The notes beneath the pieces were generated by a model. It was not told where the DNA came from, searched no databases, and worked only from the letters and a program-made list of their open reading frames with translations. 64,000 nucleotides of DNA, from contig NZ_LPWA01000100.1 in NCBI RefSeq assembly GCF_001510895.1, forward strand, positions 59,368-123,367, in the 5' to 3' direction. Source of the stretch: Mesorhizobium loti (GTDB lineage: Bacteria; Pseudomonadota; Alphaproteobacteria; Rhizobiales; Rhizobiaceae). This document shows positions 8,078-18,032 of this stretch, in pieces. A program made the position numbers and the translations under genes. How positions within the stretch are numbered: position 1 is the stretch's first letter; each line of letters begins with the position of its first letter.

Positions 8078-8933
8078 CGCCGCCAAGCGAATGGACATAG
8101 ATTGCAAGTTCCTTGACCTTGACCTCGCCGAGGCGCTCGATCCATGCTGGCATGACGCCTTGTTTCGGGGTGCGGACCTGTGCAGCAACGGCAGCTTCGC
8201 CGGAGCCGTAAAGCCAGATCGCATCGGTCAGATCGGGTGCACCGAATTCTCTGTTGCCCTTCGCGTTCTCACCATGGCAGACAGCGCAGTTTTCCGCGAA
8301 GACCTTGCTGCCGGGCTCGATCAGGCTCTTGTCCTTCACAGGCCCCGAAAGGCTGGTAACGAAAGCACTGACCTGGGCGATCTGTTCGGGCTTGAGCACA
8401 TCGACGAAGGCAGGCATCTCCGACTGGCGAGTGTCACCATCCGCGGTGAAACGAATGCCATGCGTGATCGTCTGCTGGATCTCGTCCGTCTTGCCTCCCC
8501 ACAGCCAATCGTCATCGTTGAGGTTCGGAAATCCTTTCGAGCCTTGGGCACCGGATCCGTGGCACTGCACGCAATTGACCCTGAACGCCGCGCCGCCGGC
8601 CGCGACGGCAAACTCGCGCAATGCGTCGTCGGCAGCGATCTCAGAGACGGTTTTCGATCCCACGGCAGCGACATATTTGGCCTTGGCGGCTTCGGCCGCA
8701 GCCAACTCGGTCTTGACCTCGTTGCGGCTCGAATAGCCGAGCGCACCTTTTGTTGCGGAAGTCGGCATCGGCCATGCCGGATAAGCGATGGTGTAGCCGA
8801 TCGCCCAGGCGATGGTGACGTAGAAGGTGACCACCCACCACCGCGGAAGGGGGTTGTTGAGTTCCCTGATGCCGTCCCACTCATGGCCGGTGGTCGAGAC
8901 GCCCGACATATCATCGATATACTGCGTGCTCAT
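8070..8933 (-). CDS. fixP: cbb3 cytochrome c oxidase subunit III, dihaem cytochrome FixP
   Basis: The 287-residue protein has an N-terminal anchor (RWWVVTFYVTIAWAIGYTIAYPAWP, residues about 31-55) and two cytochrome c haem sites, C121-VQ-C-H125 and C216-AV-C-H220. This is the standard FixP/CcoP plan. It passes electrons from the bc1 complex or soluble cytochromes to FixO and the FixN catalytic subunit on the periplasmic face. It follows fixQ by 2 nt. The length is normal and no defect is visible. Confidence 0.95.
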   Translation of the reverse strand: MSTQYIDDMSGVSTTGHEWDGIRELNNPLPRWWVVTFYVTIAWAIGYTIAYPAWPMPTSATKGALGYSSRNEVKTELAAAEAAKAKYVAAVGSKTVSEIAADDALREFAVAAGGAAFRVNCVQCHGSGAQGSKGFPNLNDDDWLWGGKTDEIQQTITHGIRFTADGDTRQSEMPAFVDVLKPEQIAQVSAFVTSLSGPVKDKSLIEPGSKVFAENCAVCHGENAKGNREFGAPDLTDAIWLYGSGEAAVAAQVRTPKQGVMPAWIERLGEVKVKELAIYVHSLGGGE

Positions 8934-8935
8934 GA

Positions 8936-9085
8936 TCAGTCGTCTTTGAAGGGGATGTGGGCGGCTTCATGAGCCTGACTGCGACCGCCCGGTCGGAGTG
9001 CGAAGGCAACGCATCCAGCAAAGAAGAGCACCATGGCGAGCAGGCCACAGCTGTCGGCAAATTCCCGCATCAAATTGTATCCCAT
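8936..9085 (-). CDS. fixQ: cbb3 oxidase small subunit FixQ
   Basis: The product has 49 residues, MGYNLMREFADSCG then a membrane helix (LLAMVLFFAGCVAFAL) and a short polar tail. FixQ/CcoQ stabilises the cbb3 complex. The start at 9085 is preferred over the longer open frame because of a strong GAGGAG ribosome-binding site about 10 nt upstream and the conserved short length. Confidence 0.92.
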   Translation of the reverse strand: MGYNLMREFADSCGLLAMVLFFAGCVAFALRPGGRSQAHEAAHIPFKDD

Positions 9086-9098
9086 CGGTTCGTTCTCC

Positions 9099-9830
9099 TC
9101 AGCGGTAGCCGACTGCTTCGTCGTAGTTCTTGAAATCGACAAGCGTGCCGAGCATCTGCAGATAGGCGACCAGGGCATCCATCTCCGTGACCTGCTGGGG
9201 GTCGCCGTCGAGGTCGCCGACCTTGGCTTTCGGATAGCGGCCTTCCAGTCCGGACGTGTCGGCGTTGGGATCGGCCTGCGCCATCAGGTCGGCGTTGGCA
9301 TTGGCGATCATGTCGTCCGAATAGGGCACTCCGACGCGCCGGTTGGCGATGAGATGCGTGGAGAAATCCTTCACCTCGATCGGCCTATCCTTCAGAAAGG
9401 CATAGTTCGGCATGATGGATTCCGGCACGACGGAACGCGGGTCGGTGAGATGCTGGACGTGCCAGCTATTGGAGTAGCGGTCGCCGACGCGAGCGAGATC
9501 GGGACCGGTGCGCTTGGATCCCCACTGGAAGGGATGATCATACATCGACTCGGCTGCCAGGCTGTAGTGGCCATAGCGCTCGACCTCGTCGCGGAAGGGC
9601 CTGATCATCTGGCTGTGGCACAGGTAGCAGCCCTCGCGCACATAGATGTTGCGGCCGGCGAGCTCGAGAGGCGAGTAAGGGCGCATGCCCTCGACCTTCT
9701 CGATGGTGTTGTCGAGATAGAAGAGCGGCGCGATCTCGACGATGCCGCCGACGGTCACCACCAGCAGGGATCCGACGAGAAGCAGCGTGGCGTTCTTCTC
9801 GATGGTCGCGTGCTTGTCCATCAAGCCCAT
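9099..9830 (-). CDS. fixO: cbb3 cytochrome c oxidase subunit II, monohaem cytochrome FixO
   Basis: The 243-residue protein has an N-terminal helix (residues about 15-37), then [20 protein letters not shown] and a single haem c site, C68-YL-C-H72, followed by [15 protein letters not shown], which is highly typical of FixO/CcoO. It accepts electrons from FixP. Translation may begin at residue 4 ([10 protein letters not shown]). The 5' end overlaps the fixN 3' end by 10 nt. Confidence 0.95.
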   Translation of the reverse strand: MGLMDKHATIEKNATLLLVGSLLVVTVGGIVEIAPLFYLDNTIEKVEGMRPYSPLELAGRNIYVREGCYLCHSQMIRPFRDEVERYGHYSLAAESMYDHPFQWGSKRTGPDLARVGDRYSNSWHVQHLTDPRSVVPESIMPNYAFLKDRPIEVKDFSTHLIANRRVGVPYSDDMIANANADLMAQADPNADTSGLEGRYPKAKVGDLDGDPQQVTEMDALVAYLQMLGTLVDFKNYDEAVGYR

Positions 9831-11451
9831 TTTCTGGCTCCTGATCGCGCAGTCTGTAGGGCGGCGATAGAGCCCGGCATCGGATCCTCTTCACGTTGGT
9901 AGCCAAAGATGGTCATTGTGATGTTCCAAGCCATGATCAGCGCACCCGAGAGGTACATGGCGCCGCCTGCGGCGCGCATGACGTAGTAGGGATGCATGGC
10001 GGCGACCGTTTCGGCAAAGGAGTAGACGAGGAATCCCTGCTCGTCGTACTCGCGCCACATGAGCCCCTGCATGATGCCGGAAACCCACATCACGGCGGCG
10101 TAGACGACGATGCCAAGGGTCGCCAGCCAGAAGTGCCAGGTGACGAGGCGCAAAGAGTAGAGACGCTCGCGATTCCACAGCTTCGGCACCATGTAGTAGA
10201 TGGCGCCGAACGAGATCATGCCGACCCAGCCAAGCGCCCCGGAATGCACGTGGCCAATGGTCCAGTCCGTATAATGCGAGAGCGAGTTGACCGTCTTGAT
10301 CGACATCATCGGGCCTTCGAAGGTCGACATGCCGTAGAAGGCGACGGCCGCAACCATCATGCGGATGATGGGATCTGTGCGCAGCTTGTCCCAGGCGCCG
10401 GACAGCGTCATCAGGCCGTTGATCATGCCGCCCCAGGACGGCATCCAAAGCATGATCGAGAACACCATGCCGAGGGTTTGCGCCCAGTCTGGCAGGGCGG
10501 TGTAGTGGAGATGGTGCGGCCCGGCCCAGATATAGAGGAAGATCAGCGCCCAGAAATGGATGATCGACAGGCGGTATGAGTAGACCGGCCGGTTCGCCTG
10601 CTTGGGCACGAAGTAATACATCATGCCGAGGAAGCCGGCCGTCAGGAAGAAGCCGACGGCATTGTGTCCGTACCACCACTGCGTCAGCGCATCCTGAACG
10701 CCCGAGAAGGCGGAGTAGCTCTTGGACCCCAGGAAAGAAACCGGCATCGACAGGTTATTGACCACATGCAGCATGGCGATGGTGATAATGAAGGAGAGGT
10801 AGAACCAGTTGGCGACGTAGATATGCGGTTCCTTGCGCTTCAGGATCGTGCCAAGGAAAAGGACCAGATACGCGACCCAGACGATCGTCAGCCAGATGTC
10901 GACATACCATTCCGGCTCGGCATATTCGCGGCTCTCGGTGATGCCCAGCAGATAGCCGGTCGCGGCCATGACGATGAAGAGCTGGTAACCCCAGAAGACG
11001 AACCAGGCTAGATTGCCGCCGAAGAGGCGCGCGCGGCACGTACGCTGGACCACATAGAGCGAGGTGCAAAGCAATGCATTGCCGCCGAAGGCGAAGATGA
11101 CGCCGGAGGTGTGCAGCGGCCGCAGCGGCCGAAATTGAACCAGGGCTCGATATTGAGGTGAGGGTATGCAAGCTGAAGCGCGATGACCACGCCGACCAGC
11201 ATGCCGACGACACCCCAGAACACCGTGGCGATGGCCCCATAGCGGATCGGGCCATCCATGTAGGCGGAAGGGTCGATCGGAGCTGCCGGCTTGAAATCGG
11301 TGTTGCGCATCAGAATCGCGGTGAAGCCAATCACGGCGAAGAACAAAACCCACATATGCTGGCGAAAAGCTTCGTCCACGCCGGAGCCGGCGGCGACCAG
11401 AGCCGCAAAGGCAAATAGGCTTAGAAGGACGATCTCTGTGCCAAATTTCAT
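9821..11451 (-). pseudogene. fixN: cbb3 cytochrome c oxidase subunit I FixN, frameshifted as read
   Basis: This is the catalytic haem-copper subunit, 543 residues once repaired. Codons from the ATG at 11451 read [15 protein letters not shown] to EPWFNFGR; the family sequence then continues one frame over as [18 protein letters not shown] to the normal C-terminus. One G is missing on the plus strand near 11125 (CAGGCGGCC read as CAGCGGCC), within a 9-nt tandem CAGCGGCCG. All later hallmarks are intact, including [40 protein letters not shown] and HVHSGALGW. Since fixOQP and fixGHIS are intact and FixN is essential for symbiotic fixation, a sequence error is likelier than true loss. An FNR-type box lies 76 bp upstream. 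Confidence 0.9.
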
Positions 11452-11526
11452 CGCAAGACCCGATCTGGAAATTCCGGCGGACGCCAATCCGCAGCGCATT
11501 AATTACGCAGTCGCGGCCTGTTTGCC

Positions 11527-11540
11527 CTGATCCAGGTCAG
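11527..11540. promoter_or_regulatory. FNR/FixK-type box upstream of fixN
   Basis: CTGATCCAGGTCAG keeps the TGA-N6-TCA core of the anaerobox. Its near end is 76 bp from the fixN ATG, suitable for a class II activator site. It is the only candidate in the fixN upstream region. Confidence 0.55.
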
Positions 11541-11950
11541 AGCCGCACGATTTTGCCTCGGGCAGCATCGAGTTCGGTGCGACGAGAAGGTAGCGATTGA
11601 AGGAAGAAATGCGGCACGGCGAAGCCGCTTACTGAAATAAGCCCGCCGCCCCGGGCCGCTGTGGCGTGGTGGCAATCGCGGACAATCTGATGATGCGGGG
11701 ATCTGTTGCGCGGGCATTTCGCCGGGCGACTTGCAAGTCAGGTGTAGGCCTGGCTATACGAGGGGTCTCGCGCAACTTCGACAGGGAGATGGTCGGCTGG
11801 AAAGCGTGAACCGTCCGGCAGTTTGGATTCGAATATAAAGCGTGGGTACGCATCAAGCCCTCACAGCGGCTTTCTCACCGCTGCTCGATCCCACTGAAAC
11901 CGCGGCGGACTCCATGAGGTGTTTAAGTTGGAAAAACCGGAGAGAGAAAT
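11541..11950. other. intergenic region between fixN and the Lrp-like ORF
   Basis: Short arginine-rich frames only. The 13-mer GAGGTGTTTAAGT at 11915-11927 recurs near 25757 and lies just upstream of the Lrp-like ORF. No gene or RNA is recognised. Confidence 0.35.
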
Positions 11951-12214
11951 TTGACAACCGGTAGCAAAATCCCGGTCCGGATCGAGTTGGAGGCCATTAG
12001 CTCACACACGGTCGAGCGCTTCGAAAATTCTCTTCGAAAGCATCCTGAAATCGAAGAATGCTACGCCGTGAGCGGCAAGACCGATTACCTTCTATACGTC
12101 TCCGTAAAGGACATCCGGGGCTACGAAGAGATCCACCGGGAAGTCCTTTCCAGGCTACCTGGGGTAAGAAAAATTAGGGCGGATATTCCTCTACGTCGTG
12201 TCGTTCCATTTTGA
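11951..12214 (+). CDS. stand-alone Lrp/AsnC ligand-binding (RAM) domain protein
   Basis: The 87-residue product consists of one RAM/SAM domain: HTVERFENSLRKHPEIEECYAVSG, KTDYLLYVSVKDI, then LSRLPGVRKIRADIPLRRVV. This corresponds to the C-terminal effector-binding half of Lrp/AsnC regulators; the DNA-binding half is missing. A TTG at 11951 with GGAGAG about 7 nt upstream is a usable start and an in-frame TAA at 11924 blocks longer versions. It may be a free-standing RAM protein that modulates a full-length Lrp partner, or the surviving end of a deleted regulator gene. Confidence 0.6.
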   Translation: MTTGSKIPVRIELEAISSHTVERFENSLRKHPEIEECYAVSGKTDYLLYVSVKDIRGYEEIHREVLSRLPGVRKIRADIPLRRVVPF

Positions 12215-12333
12215 TGATGGCGCGACCCGAGCGCATCCACAAAATCTTCACAAGGTGGCGGTAAGGCCCGGGCGCTTCTAAATTGCCGAGAGGCAGGCTG
12301 GCATTGCTGGCGATTGATACGAGAGGAAGATAC

Positions 12334-12636
12334 GTGCTGAGAATGACGCGGGCCGAGCTTTACGATCTGGTCTGGTCGAAACCGATGACCGAAATCGCAA
12401 GGCAGTATGGCATCAGAGACCAGCATGTGGCGCAGGCATGTGATGCGTATGACATCGCTCGGCCGCGTGCCGGCCATTGGCAAAGAGTAGAGCACGGCAA
12501 GTCGGTGGAAACCGCTGCGCTCGATAACAAGAACCATTCTCCAGAGACAATCATCGTCATCGAACCGGCGCCAGGGAAGCCCGGCGGGCTCCAGCGGGGC
12601 GACTACGGTGACGCAGCTAAGAGATGCGCAGCATGA
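12334..12636 (+). CDS. conserved hypothetical protein, truncated
   Basis: From GTG at 12334, 5 nt after AGAGGAAG, the product has 100 residues: MLRMTRAELYDLVWSKPMTEIA, RQYGIRDQHVAQACDAYDIA, RPRAGHWQRVEHGKSV. This motif (ELYDLVWSKPM..LA..yGISD..LAK.C....P.P..GYW) opens a family of roughly 300-residue hypothetical proteins of unknown role, HTH-like in the first 40 residues. The C-terminal part is absent, so this is probably a truncated copy. ATG at 12343 is an alternative start. Confidence 0.45.
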   Translation: MLRMTRAELYDLVWSKPMTEIARQYGIRDQHVAQACDAYDIARPRAGHWQRVEHGKSVETAALDNKNHSPETIIVIEPAPGKPGGLQRGDYGDAAKRCAA

Positions 12637-12968
12637 TCCATTAAAGGCTGGTGAGGGGATTGTCGCTCGAAAATGGCGTCTTGGCCGAGGACACCGCGAG
12701 CATTTCGTGGATCTAGCGGCTTTGGGTACCGTCCTCGCCATTTATTACGGCAAAGCCGATCTTCGCAGGCTCTACTAGAACAGCACGCACCTCGAGGGTC
12801 GATGCGTCGCCACGAGCTGGCCGAAACGCTCCTCGCGATCGGTCAGGGTGGTCCGATAGATGCTACGCGACTACCTCGAAGGTTGCGGCCACGCATCGCG
12901 CTCGAACGCCAACGTGCGCTACCCCCCGGGACGGGGTGAGCGAGGCAGGAGCGCCACTCAGGTCTGGT
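12637..12968. other. no intact gene
   Basis: Short plus-strand frames without recognised domains. Composition suggests gene debris. Confidence 0.35.
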
Positions 12969-13720
12969 TCAAGGGCGGTTGCGCCTCGGCCGGCGCCCAC
13001 CGCAACGTTGTTCCAGCCGATTCATGTTGTCTACCGTGACACGGCGGTTGTTCTCGATGCGGATCACGCCGTCCATTCTCAGTCTGGTCAGCTGACGGCT
13101 CACCGTCTCGTTTGTAATTCCAAGGAAATCAGAGATGTCGGCGCGCGTCAGCGGCAGATCGAAGCACGCCGATCTGGCCGCCGGGCCAACACTGGAATCG
13201 ATGTTGCGGGCGATCATGAGAAGAAAGCTCGCCACCTTCTCAGGCGCGGTCTTGCAGCCCAGAGTCACCATCATTCGCGAGCCTCGTCGAGTTCGTTCAG
13301 CGTCTGCTTGAGCAGGCGGCGCTCGAGCTGCGGTGATTGTTTCATCATCTGTTCGATTGCCGCCTTCGGAAACGAGCATATCGAGACAGTTGTTGCCGCT
13401 TCGGCATTGATCGCGCTTTTCACCTTGAAGGGCTGCCCCAGAAAATACGGCGCGAATTGGAGACCGACGATCTGCTGCCGGCCGTCCGAGAGGGCCTTCG
13501 TCAGTTTTACCACGCCCGAAAGCACGTTTGAATAGCTATTGACGGCCTCTGCATCACCAATCAGTTCGACGCCCGATTTGATCCTGTGCCGTGACGAGGT
13601 CTTGGCGAGCTTGGCCAAACGATCTGGCTCGAGCGCGCCGCAGAGGCCGCGGTGCCGTGCTTGGCAAGACAGGCAATTAACGGGAATTCCGGAGCTGTGG
13701 ATGTCTTGCCGTACTGTCAT
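12969..13720 (-). pseudogene. fnrN: FNR/FixK-family regulator FnrN, frameshifted as read
   Basis: The ATG at 13720 follows a GGGAG ribosome-binding site. An N-terminal cysteine cluster CLSCQARHRGLC (C-x2-C-x7-C) identifies the oxygen-sensing FnrN type rather than FixK. A cyclic-nucleotide-fold domain follows (DGRQQIVGLQFAP, FKVKSAINAEA). At LNELDEARE the frame hits TGA; one base is missing near 13272, and restoring it gives AREWMVTLG and the HTH domain RADISDFLGITNETVSRQLTRL in the next frame. The complete protein would have about 250 residues and activate fix and hem genes through anaeroboxes. hemN is transcribed divergently. Confidence 0.85.
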
Positions 13721-13820
13721 TTGATCGCTCTCCCGATCTGATCGCCCTCCCGGTCCCAAGCGCCGGCACGATAACAATCGACGGTAGAAAAATCCTTGCG
13801 GCAGTTTGTCGTGCTGGAGG

Positions 13821-13834
13821 CTGACCGAAATCAG
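13821..13834. promoter_or_regulatory. FNR-type box upstream of hemN
   Basis: CTGACCGAAATCAG keeps TGA-N6-TCA and lies 58 bp before the hemN ATG, in the divergent fnrN-hemN region. FNR-family activators commonly control both genes in rhizobia. Confidence 0.5.
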
Positions 13835-13891
13835 TGCTTTGGCTGATCTGTGCGTCCACAGTCCCGGCGACTCAAACAGGTTCACCACGAC

Positions 13892-15241
13892 ATGCGACCG
13901 GAACTGGCTGCCAGACTTGGTGAGAATGTCCCGCGCTATACCAGTTACCCGAGCGCACCGCATTTCCATCGAGGTATTGATGCAGTCGTTTATCGCGGCT
14001 GGCTGGAGGCGCTCGAAGGCGGCGTGGAGATATCGCTTTACCTGCATATTCCCTATTGCGACAGGCTCTGCTGGTTTTGCGCGTGCCATACCAAACAGAC
14101 GCGCCACTATGCGCCAGTCGCCGCTTATCTGCATTCGTTGTATGCAGAGATCGCGACGGTTGGCAGCCTTGTCAGCGGCAAGGGCCGAGTTCGCGCGGTT
14201 CATTTTGGGGGCGGTTCGCCGACCATGCTGAAGCCGCAGCATATGGTGACGTTAGGAAAGGCGTTGCGGGACAATTTCGAATTTCTCGACGATGTGAAGA
14301 TCAGCGTCGAGATCGATCCGAACGATATGGACGAAGCCCACCTCGACGCGCTTGCCGAAATTGGCATGACGCGGGCGAGCCTAGGCGTGCAGGATTTCGA
14401 TGCGAAAGTGCAAAAGGCGATCAACCGCGAGCAAAGCTTTTTGCAGACCAAGGCAGTCGTGGACGGCGTTCGTTCCCGCGCCGTAGATTCCGTGAACCTT
14501 GATCTGCTCTATGGCCTGCCGCATCAAACCAGCGATAGCCTGTGTTCCACCGTCGCGCAGGCGCTCACCCTGGAACCGGACAGGATCGCGATGTTCGGCT
14601 ACGCTCACGTGCCTTGGTTCAAGAAACATCAGACAATGATCGACCAGGCATGGCTCCCCGGTCCCACGGAGCGATTCGCGCAATCGCAACTTGCCGCTCG
14701 AGCGATTGTGGACAAGGGATACGAATCAATCGGGCTCGATCATTTCGCAAGGCCGGGCGATGCGTTGGCGATAGCAGCCCGCGCCGGAGCGTTGCATCGC
14801 AATTTTCAGGGCTACACCGAGGATCGCTGCGAGACGTTGATTGGACTTGGCCCTTCGTCCATCGGCCGGTTTCGCCAGGGCTACGTGCAAAACACGCCTT
14901 CGACCGGCGAATATCGACGCATGATAGAAGAGGTGAAGCTGGCCGCCGTCCGCGGCATAGCATTTTCCGACGACGATCGCGTCCGGGGCTGGATCATCGA
15001 GCGACTGATGTGCGATTTCGCCTTCTCGGGGATCGAGCTGGTGGAGAGCTTCGGGAAAGCCGGCCAAAGGCTCCTTCGTCAGGCAAGCTCCATAGCCCTT
15101 GAGGATCCCGCTCGACTGCTTGAACTCCAAGGTGACAGATTCGTCGTGCTGGCGGAAAATCGTCCCTTCGTAAGGAGCATTGCGGTGAAGTTCGACAAAT
15201 ATTTCGAGGGTGGAACGGCCAGGCACTCAGCGGCAGTTTGA
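13892..15241 (+). CDS. hemN: oxygen-independent coproporphyrinogen III oxidase HemN
   Basis: The 449-residue radical-SAM enzyme has the cluster motif PYCDRLCWFCAC (CxxxCxxC) at residues about 60-70, then HFGGGSPTML and LGVQDFDAKVQKAINREQ, all standard for HemN. It oxidatively decarboxylates coproporphyrinogen III without oxygen, keeping haem synthesis running in microaerobic nodules where cbb3 oxidase is made. The ATG at 13892 starts the conserved MRPELAARLGENVPRYTSYP; the frame is open 14 codons further upstream. Divergent from fnrN with a box at 13821. Confidence 0.95.
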   Translation: MRPELAARLGENVPRYTSYPSAPHFHRGIDAVVYRGWLEALEGGVEISLYLHIPYCDRLCWFCACHTKQTRHYAPVAAYLHSLYAEIATVGSLVSGKGRVRAVHFGGGSPTMLKPQHMVTLGKALRDNFEFLDDVKISVEIDPNDMDEAHLDALAEIGMTRASLGVQDFDAKVQKAINREQSFLQTKAVVDGVRSRAVDSVNLDLLYGLPHQTSDSLCSTVAQALTLEPDRIAMFGYAHVPWFKKHQTMIDQAWLPGPTERFAQSQLAARAIVDKGYESIGLDHFARPGDALAIAARAGALHRNFQGYTEDRCETLIGLGPSSIGRFRQGYVQNTPSTGEYRRMIEEVKLAAVRGIAFSDDDRVRGWIIERLMCDFAFSGIELVESFGKAGQRLLRQASSIALEDPARLLELQGDRFVVLAENRPFVRSIAVKFDKYFEGGTARHSAAV

Positions 15242-15424
15242 GCATTTTGATCGTAAAACTCGCGTCAATCGCGTTTGATCGATTGCCAGTCATTCCGGCA
15301 GTAATAAAATTGCCGGGCTACTGGTTGCAGATACCAGCTGGACTCTTTGACGGCTTTTCGCCCTGCCCCAATGCGGCTCGCGAGCTGGCCGGCGGGCACC
15401 TTCAATCAGGCCGGGATAACGACG

Positions 15425-15545
15425 CGACGAGCTTGATGAAGGCACCACGGAGGGGCTCAGGCTCTCGCCGAGCCCCGGATAGGAATGGCCGAGTGTGACG
15501 CCGAGTGCGACGGCGGCAAGTACTTCGCCGTAAAGCTTGGCATGG
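15425..15545 (-). pseudogene. dctA: dctA fragment (C4-dicarboxylate transporter)
   Basis: Minus-strand frames give KLYGEVLAAVALGVTLGHSYPGLGESL and, after a one-base shift, PLRGAFIKLV. These match the N-terminal helix and loop of DctA (VQVLVAIAAGILLGHFYP...LKPLGDAFIKLV). Homology ends after KLV, so only about 40 codons survive. The region 15242-15936 otherwise has no gene. Confidence 0.6.
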
Positions 15546-15936
15546 GAGGTTTGCGGAGCGCAGAGCTTGCAACGCGGAACTTGTGGCCGACACCGTTCTT
15601 TCCCTGAATGGATCGAGGTGGCTCCGACCGTGGCGAGCTCTGCCATCGCGGCGCTTCGGTCTAACGCGACAACGCTGCCGCAAGCGCCGTGCCAAACCGC
15701 GGCGGCGCGAGAAACATGCAGGATCTTTCACTCCTCTGTATGCGGATTTTTGCGCGGGCTTCTGGCGCGTGCCTTTTCGAAATAAGGGCCGACTGTCAGG
15801 ATGGAGTGTCGCTCTGGGCGCTACACGCTACCTGGCAGCGACTGGAAGCCTGTCGCACTACGAGGCTGCGATCGGCATCTTGATTGTCGACATCTTGCGA
15901 TGCCGCTGACGAAGCTGGCGCCCCGGCGAATGCTGG

Positions 15937-16671
15937 CTATACGCCTCGTTTGTTACCCCAGAGCAGAACATGCAGCTGTGGTAAGACACGGGCTTCGAAC
16001 CACCTGTCATGGGTCACGCTATCAACCAGCCACTCCATGCGTTTCATTATTCCGTCAACGTCGACAGATGCATCTTCATCTCCGGGGCGTGGCGGCGTGT
16101 GATTGCCGGGTTGTAGATAGACTGGAAGTCGCGGAAATCTCGCGGCGGCCTGTTTCGCAAAGGCATAGTCATTTTCGTCGAAAACCACGAGCTTCAGCAC
16201 GACTTGCGGCTTGTCTTGTGCCGCCTGGAAGCATGCCTCTATAGCCGCCCAATTCGTCGTCATTTGGCTTGACGGGGGCTTCGGGCTGAGGATCAGCACG
16301 TCAAGTTCGGCGAACCATTCCTTGACCACGGAACCTTGGGTTTCCAGCGCAAATTGGTAACCCTCATCATGGCCTCGTTTGATGAGAGCACCGAAAGGCT
16401 GGATAGCGGGATTGCCGCCTGACAGCGAAACCATCAACGGGCGGCCGCCGGAAAGGGCTAGCACGTTTTGCCACACCGCCTCGCAGGACATCATCTCCCA
16501 TTCATGCCGGAATTGCTTGTCCACCGCATGCAAGCTGTCGCACCAGGAGCAGCGATAATCACACCCGCCGGTTCTTATGAAGACTGTCGGCAAACCGATG
16601 AGCACGCCCTCGCCTTGGATCGTTGGCCCGAAAATCTCACTCACGCGGATTGCGGAATGCGTATTGGTCAT
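15937..16671 (-). CDS. queE: 7-carboxy-7-deazaguanine synthase QueE
   Basis: The 244-residue radical-SAM protein reads [36 protein letters not shown] (CxxxCxxC) and later [12 protein letters not shown]. QueE converts 6-carboxytetrahydropterin to 7-carboxy-7-deazaguanine, the ring-forming step of queuosine/7-deazaguanine synthesis. The ATG at 16671 overlaps the queD stop (ATGA) and starts just before the conserved [12 protein letters not shown]; an ATG at 16689 is also open. Last gene of a queC-queD-queE operon. Confidence 0.93.
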   Translation of the reverse strand: MTNTHSAIRVSEIFGPTIQGEGVLIGLPTVFIRTGGCDYRCSWCDSLHAVDKQFRHEWEMMSCEAVWQNVLALSGGRPLMVSLSGGNPAIQPFGALIKRGHDEGYQFALETQGSVVKEWFAELDVLILSPKPPSSQMTTNWAAIEACFQAAQDKPQVVLKLVVFDENDYAFAKQAAARFPRLPVYLQPGNHTPPRPGDEDASVDVDGIMKRMEWLVDSVTHDRWFEARVLPQLHVLLWGNKRGV

Positions 16672-17024
16672 GGCCGGCATTCGGCCCATGTTTTCGGCGT
16701 TTCGCTAACCCGCACGGCCGTGGTTTCGGGCAGGCGTTCCTTGCACCATTCATAAAAGTGTCTGGCCAGGCATTCCGCGGTAACTTTTTCATGTCCGAGC
16801 ACATCATTGAGATGGCGGTGGTCAAAATTCTCGTCGATATAACGTTTGAGGGGTGCCAGATCGTGATAGTCGCGCACAAAGCCGTGCTCGTTCAGTTCCT
16901 TCGCCGAAAGCTCCACTTCAACGATGTAGTTATGCCCATGCAGGCGCGCGCACTGGTGGTCAGGCGGCAAGGACGTGAGCTGATGGGAGGCCGAAAAGTG
17001 GAATTCCTTGGTGATGCGGAACAT
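16668..17024 (-). CDS. queD: 6-carboxy-5,6,7,8-tetrahydropterin synthase QueD
   Basis: The 118-residue protein of the PTPS family has zinc-binding histidines in FHFSASHQL and [12 protein letters not shown] and the catalytic CARLHGHNY region. QueD converts 7,8-dihydroneopterin triphosphate into carboxytetrahydropterin, feeding QueE. The start at 17024 follows AGGAGG and overlaps the queC stop by one base; the longer open frame lies inside queC. Confidence 0.93.
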   Translation of the reverse strand: MFRITKEFHFSASHQLTSLPPDHQCARLHGHNYIVEVELSAKELNEHGFVRDYHDLAPLKRYIDENFDHRHLNDVLGHEKVTAECLARHFYEWCKERLPETTAVRVSETPKTWAECRP

Positions 17025-17722
17025 TAAACGCTCCTCCTGCGCAACGCGTCGAGCCAGAAGTCGGCGTCCTCGTAGTCGGTGGGGTCTGGGTGCCCACAGA
17101 GATGAAACGCCTCGCGCCGCTCGACGCAGGTCCCGCACCGTCCACAGTGACGCTTGCCGCCCTTGTAGCAGGACCAGGTCAGCGCAAACGGCGTGCCATG
17201 TCGGGCCCCATCCTCAACTATCTCTGCCTTCGTGAGGTTCACGTAAGGCGCATAAAGGCGAATATTCGCGTAGCCGTCCAGGGAGCGGTCTTGCATCATC
17301 TGGAAGGCGTCGATGAAGCCTGGCCGGCAGTCCGGATAGATGAAGTGATCGCCCCCATGCACGGCCGTCGCCACCGCTTCGGACTTGCGAGCGGCGGCGA
17401 AGCCGAAGGCGATGGCCAACATGATGGCGTTACGGTTCGGCACCACCGTGACCTTCATCGTGTCTTCGGCGTAATGCCCGTCGGGCACCTTCACATTGTC
17501 GGTCAGTGCGGAGCCAGAAAGGCCGCGACCGATTTCGCGGATGTCTATGACACGGTGGGGGACGTTCAGACGCTCTGCGCAAAGGCCGGCGAAGTCCAAT
17601 TCCTTGCTGTGCCTTTGGCCGTAATCGAACGAAACGAGGCCGGTGAGTTCCTGCTCCGCTGCCACCTTGTGAGCAAGGGTAACGGAATCCAATCCGCCGG
17701 AGCAGACGACGAGTGTCTTCAT
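17024..17722 (-). CDS. queC: 7-cyano-7-deazaguanine synthase QueC
   Basis: The 232-residue ATP-dependent enzyme starts MKTLVVCSGGLDSVTLAHKV, with the PP-loop SGGLDS at residues 8-13, and ends with a zinc site, CYKGGKRHCGRCGTCVER. QueC turns carboxydeazaguanine into preQ0 with ammonia and ATP. First gene of queCDE. No preQ1 riboswitch was recognised in the upstream 150 bp. Queuosine is a tRNA modification; 7-deazaguanines are also used in DNA modification, but no dpd genes are seen here. Confidence 0.95.
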   Translation of the reverse strand: MKTLVVCSGGLDSVTLAHKVAAEQELTGLVSFDYGQRHSKELDFAGLCAERLNVPHRVIDIREIGRGLSGSALTDNVKVPDGHYAEDTMKVTVVPNRNAIMLAIAFGFAAARKSEAVATAVHGGDHFIYPDCRPGFIDAFQMMQDRSLDGYANIRLYAPYVNLTKAEIVEDGARHGTPFALTWSCYKGGKRHCGRCGTCVERREAFHLCGHPDPTDYEDADFWLDALRRRSV

Positions 17723-18032
17723 CTTGGGGTTTCCTGTTTTGACCGGGTAGGCTGCGACCGGAGATTTCTCTGCTCTCCCAGTACCCCAGGGAGCCTCGTT
17801 TGTGAACGGAGGACGAGTTTGATGCGCTGACGTGCCGCTGTGCTCAAGCGGGCTGAGCCTGCAAGAAACACGAACCTAATGAGACCGCCCACCCAGGATT
17901 GGGCTCGAATCGGAGCACGGCGTAAGTCAGGGGCCGACCGGCAACCTAAACGAAACGATGGTCTTGGGCCGACATCTGTGAACAAGCGAGTGCGTCGATT
18001 GCAATCACCCCTGTGTTGCGCGCAATTACCCC
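17723..18032. other. no recognisable gene
   Basis: Upstream region of queC. Contains promoter space only as far as can be seen. Confidence 0.35.

Noticed and set aside
16468..17830. Plus-strand frames across queD and queC
   Set aside because: Antisense shadows of well supported que genes.
17723..17850. preQ1 riboswitch upstream of queC
   Set aside because: No match to preQ1-I or preQ1-II consensus segments could be seen.
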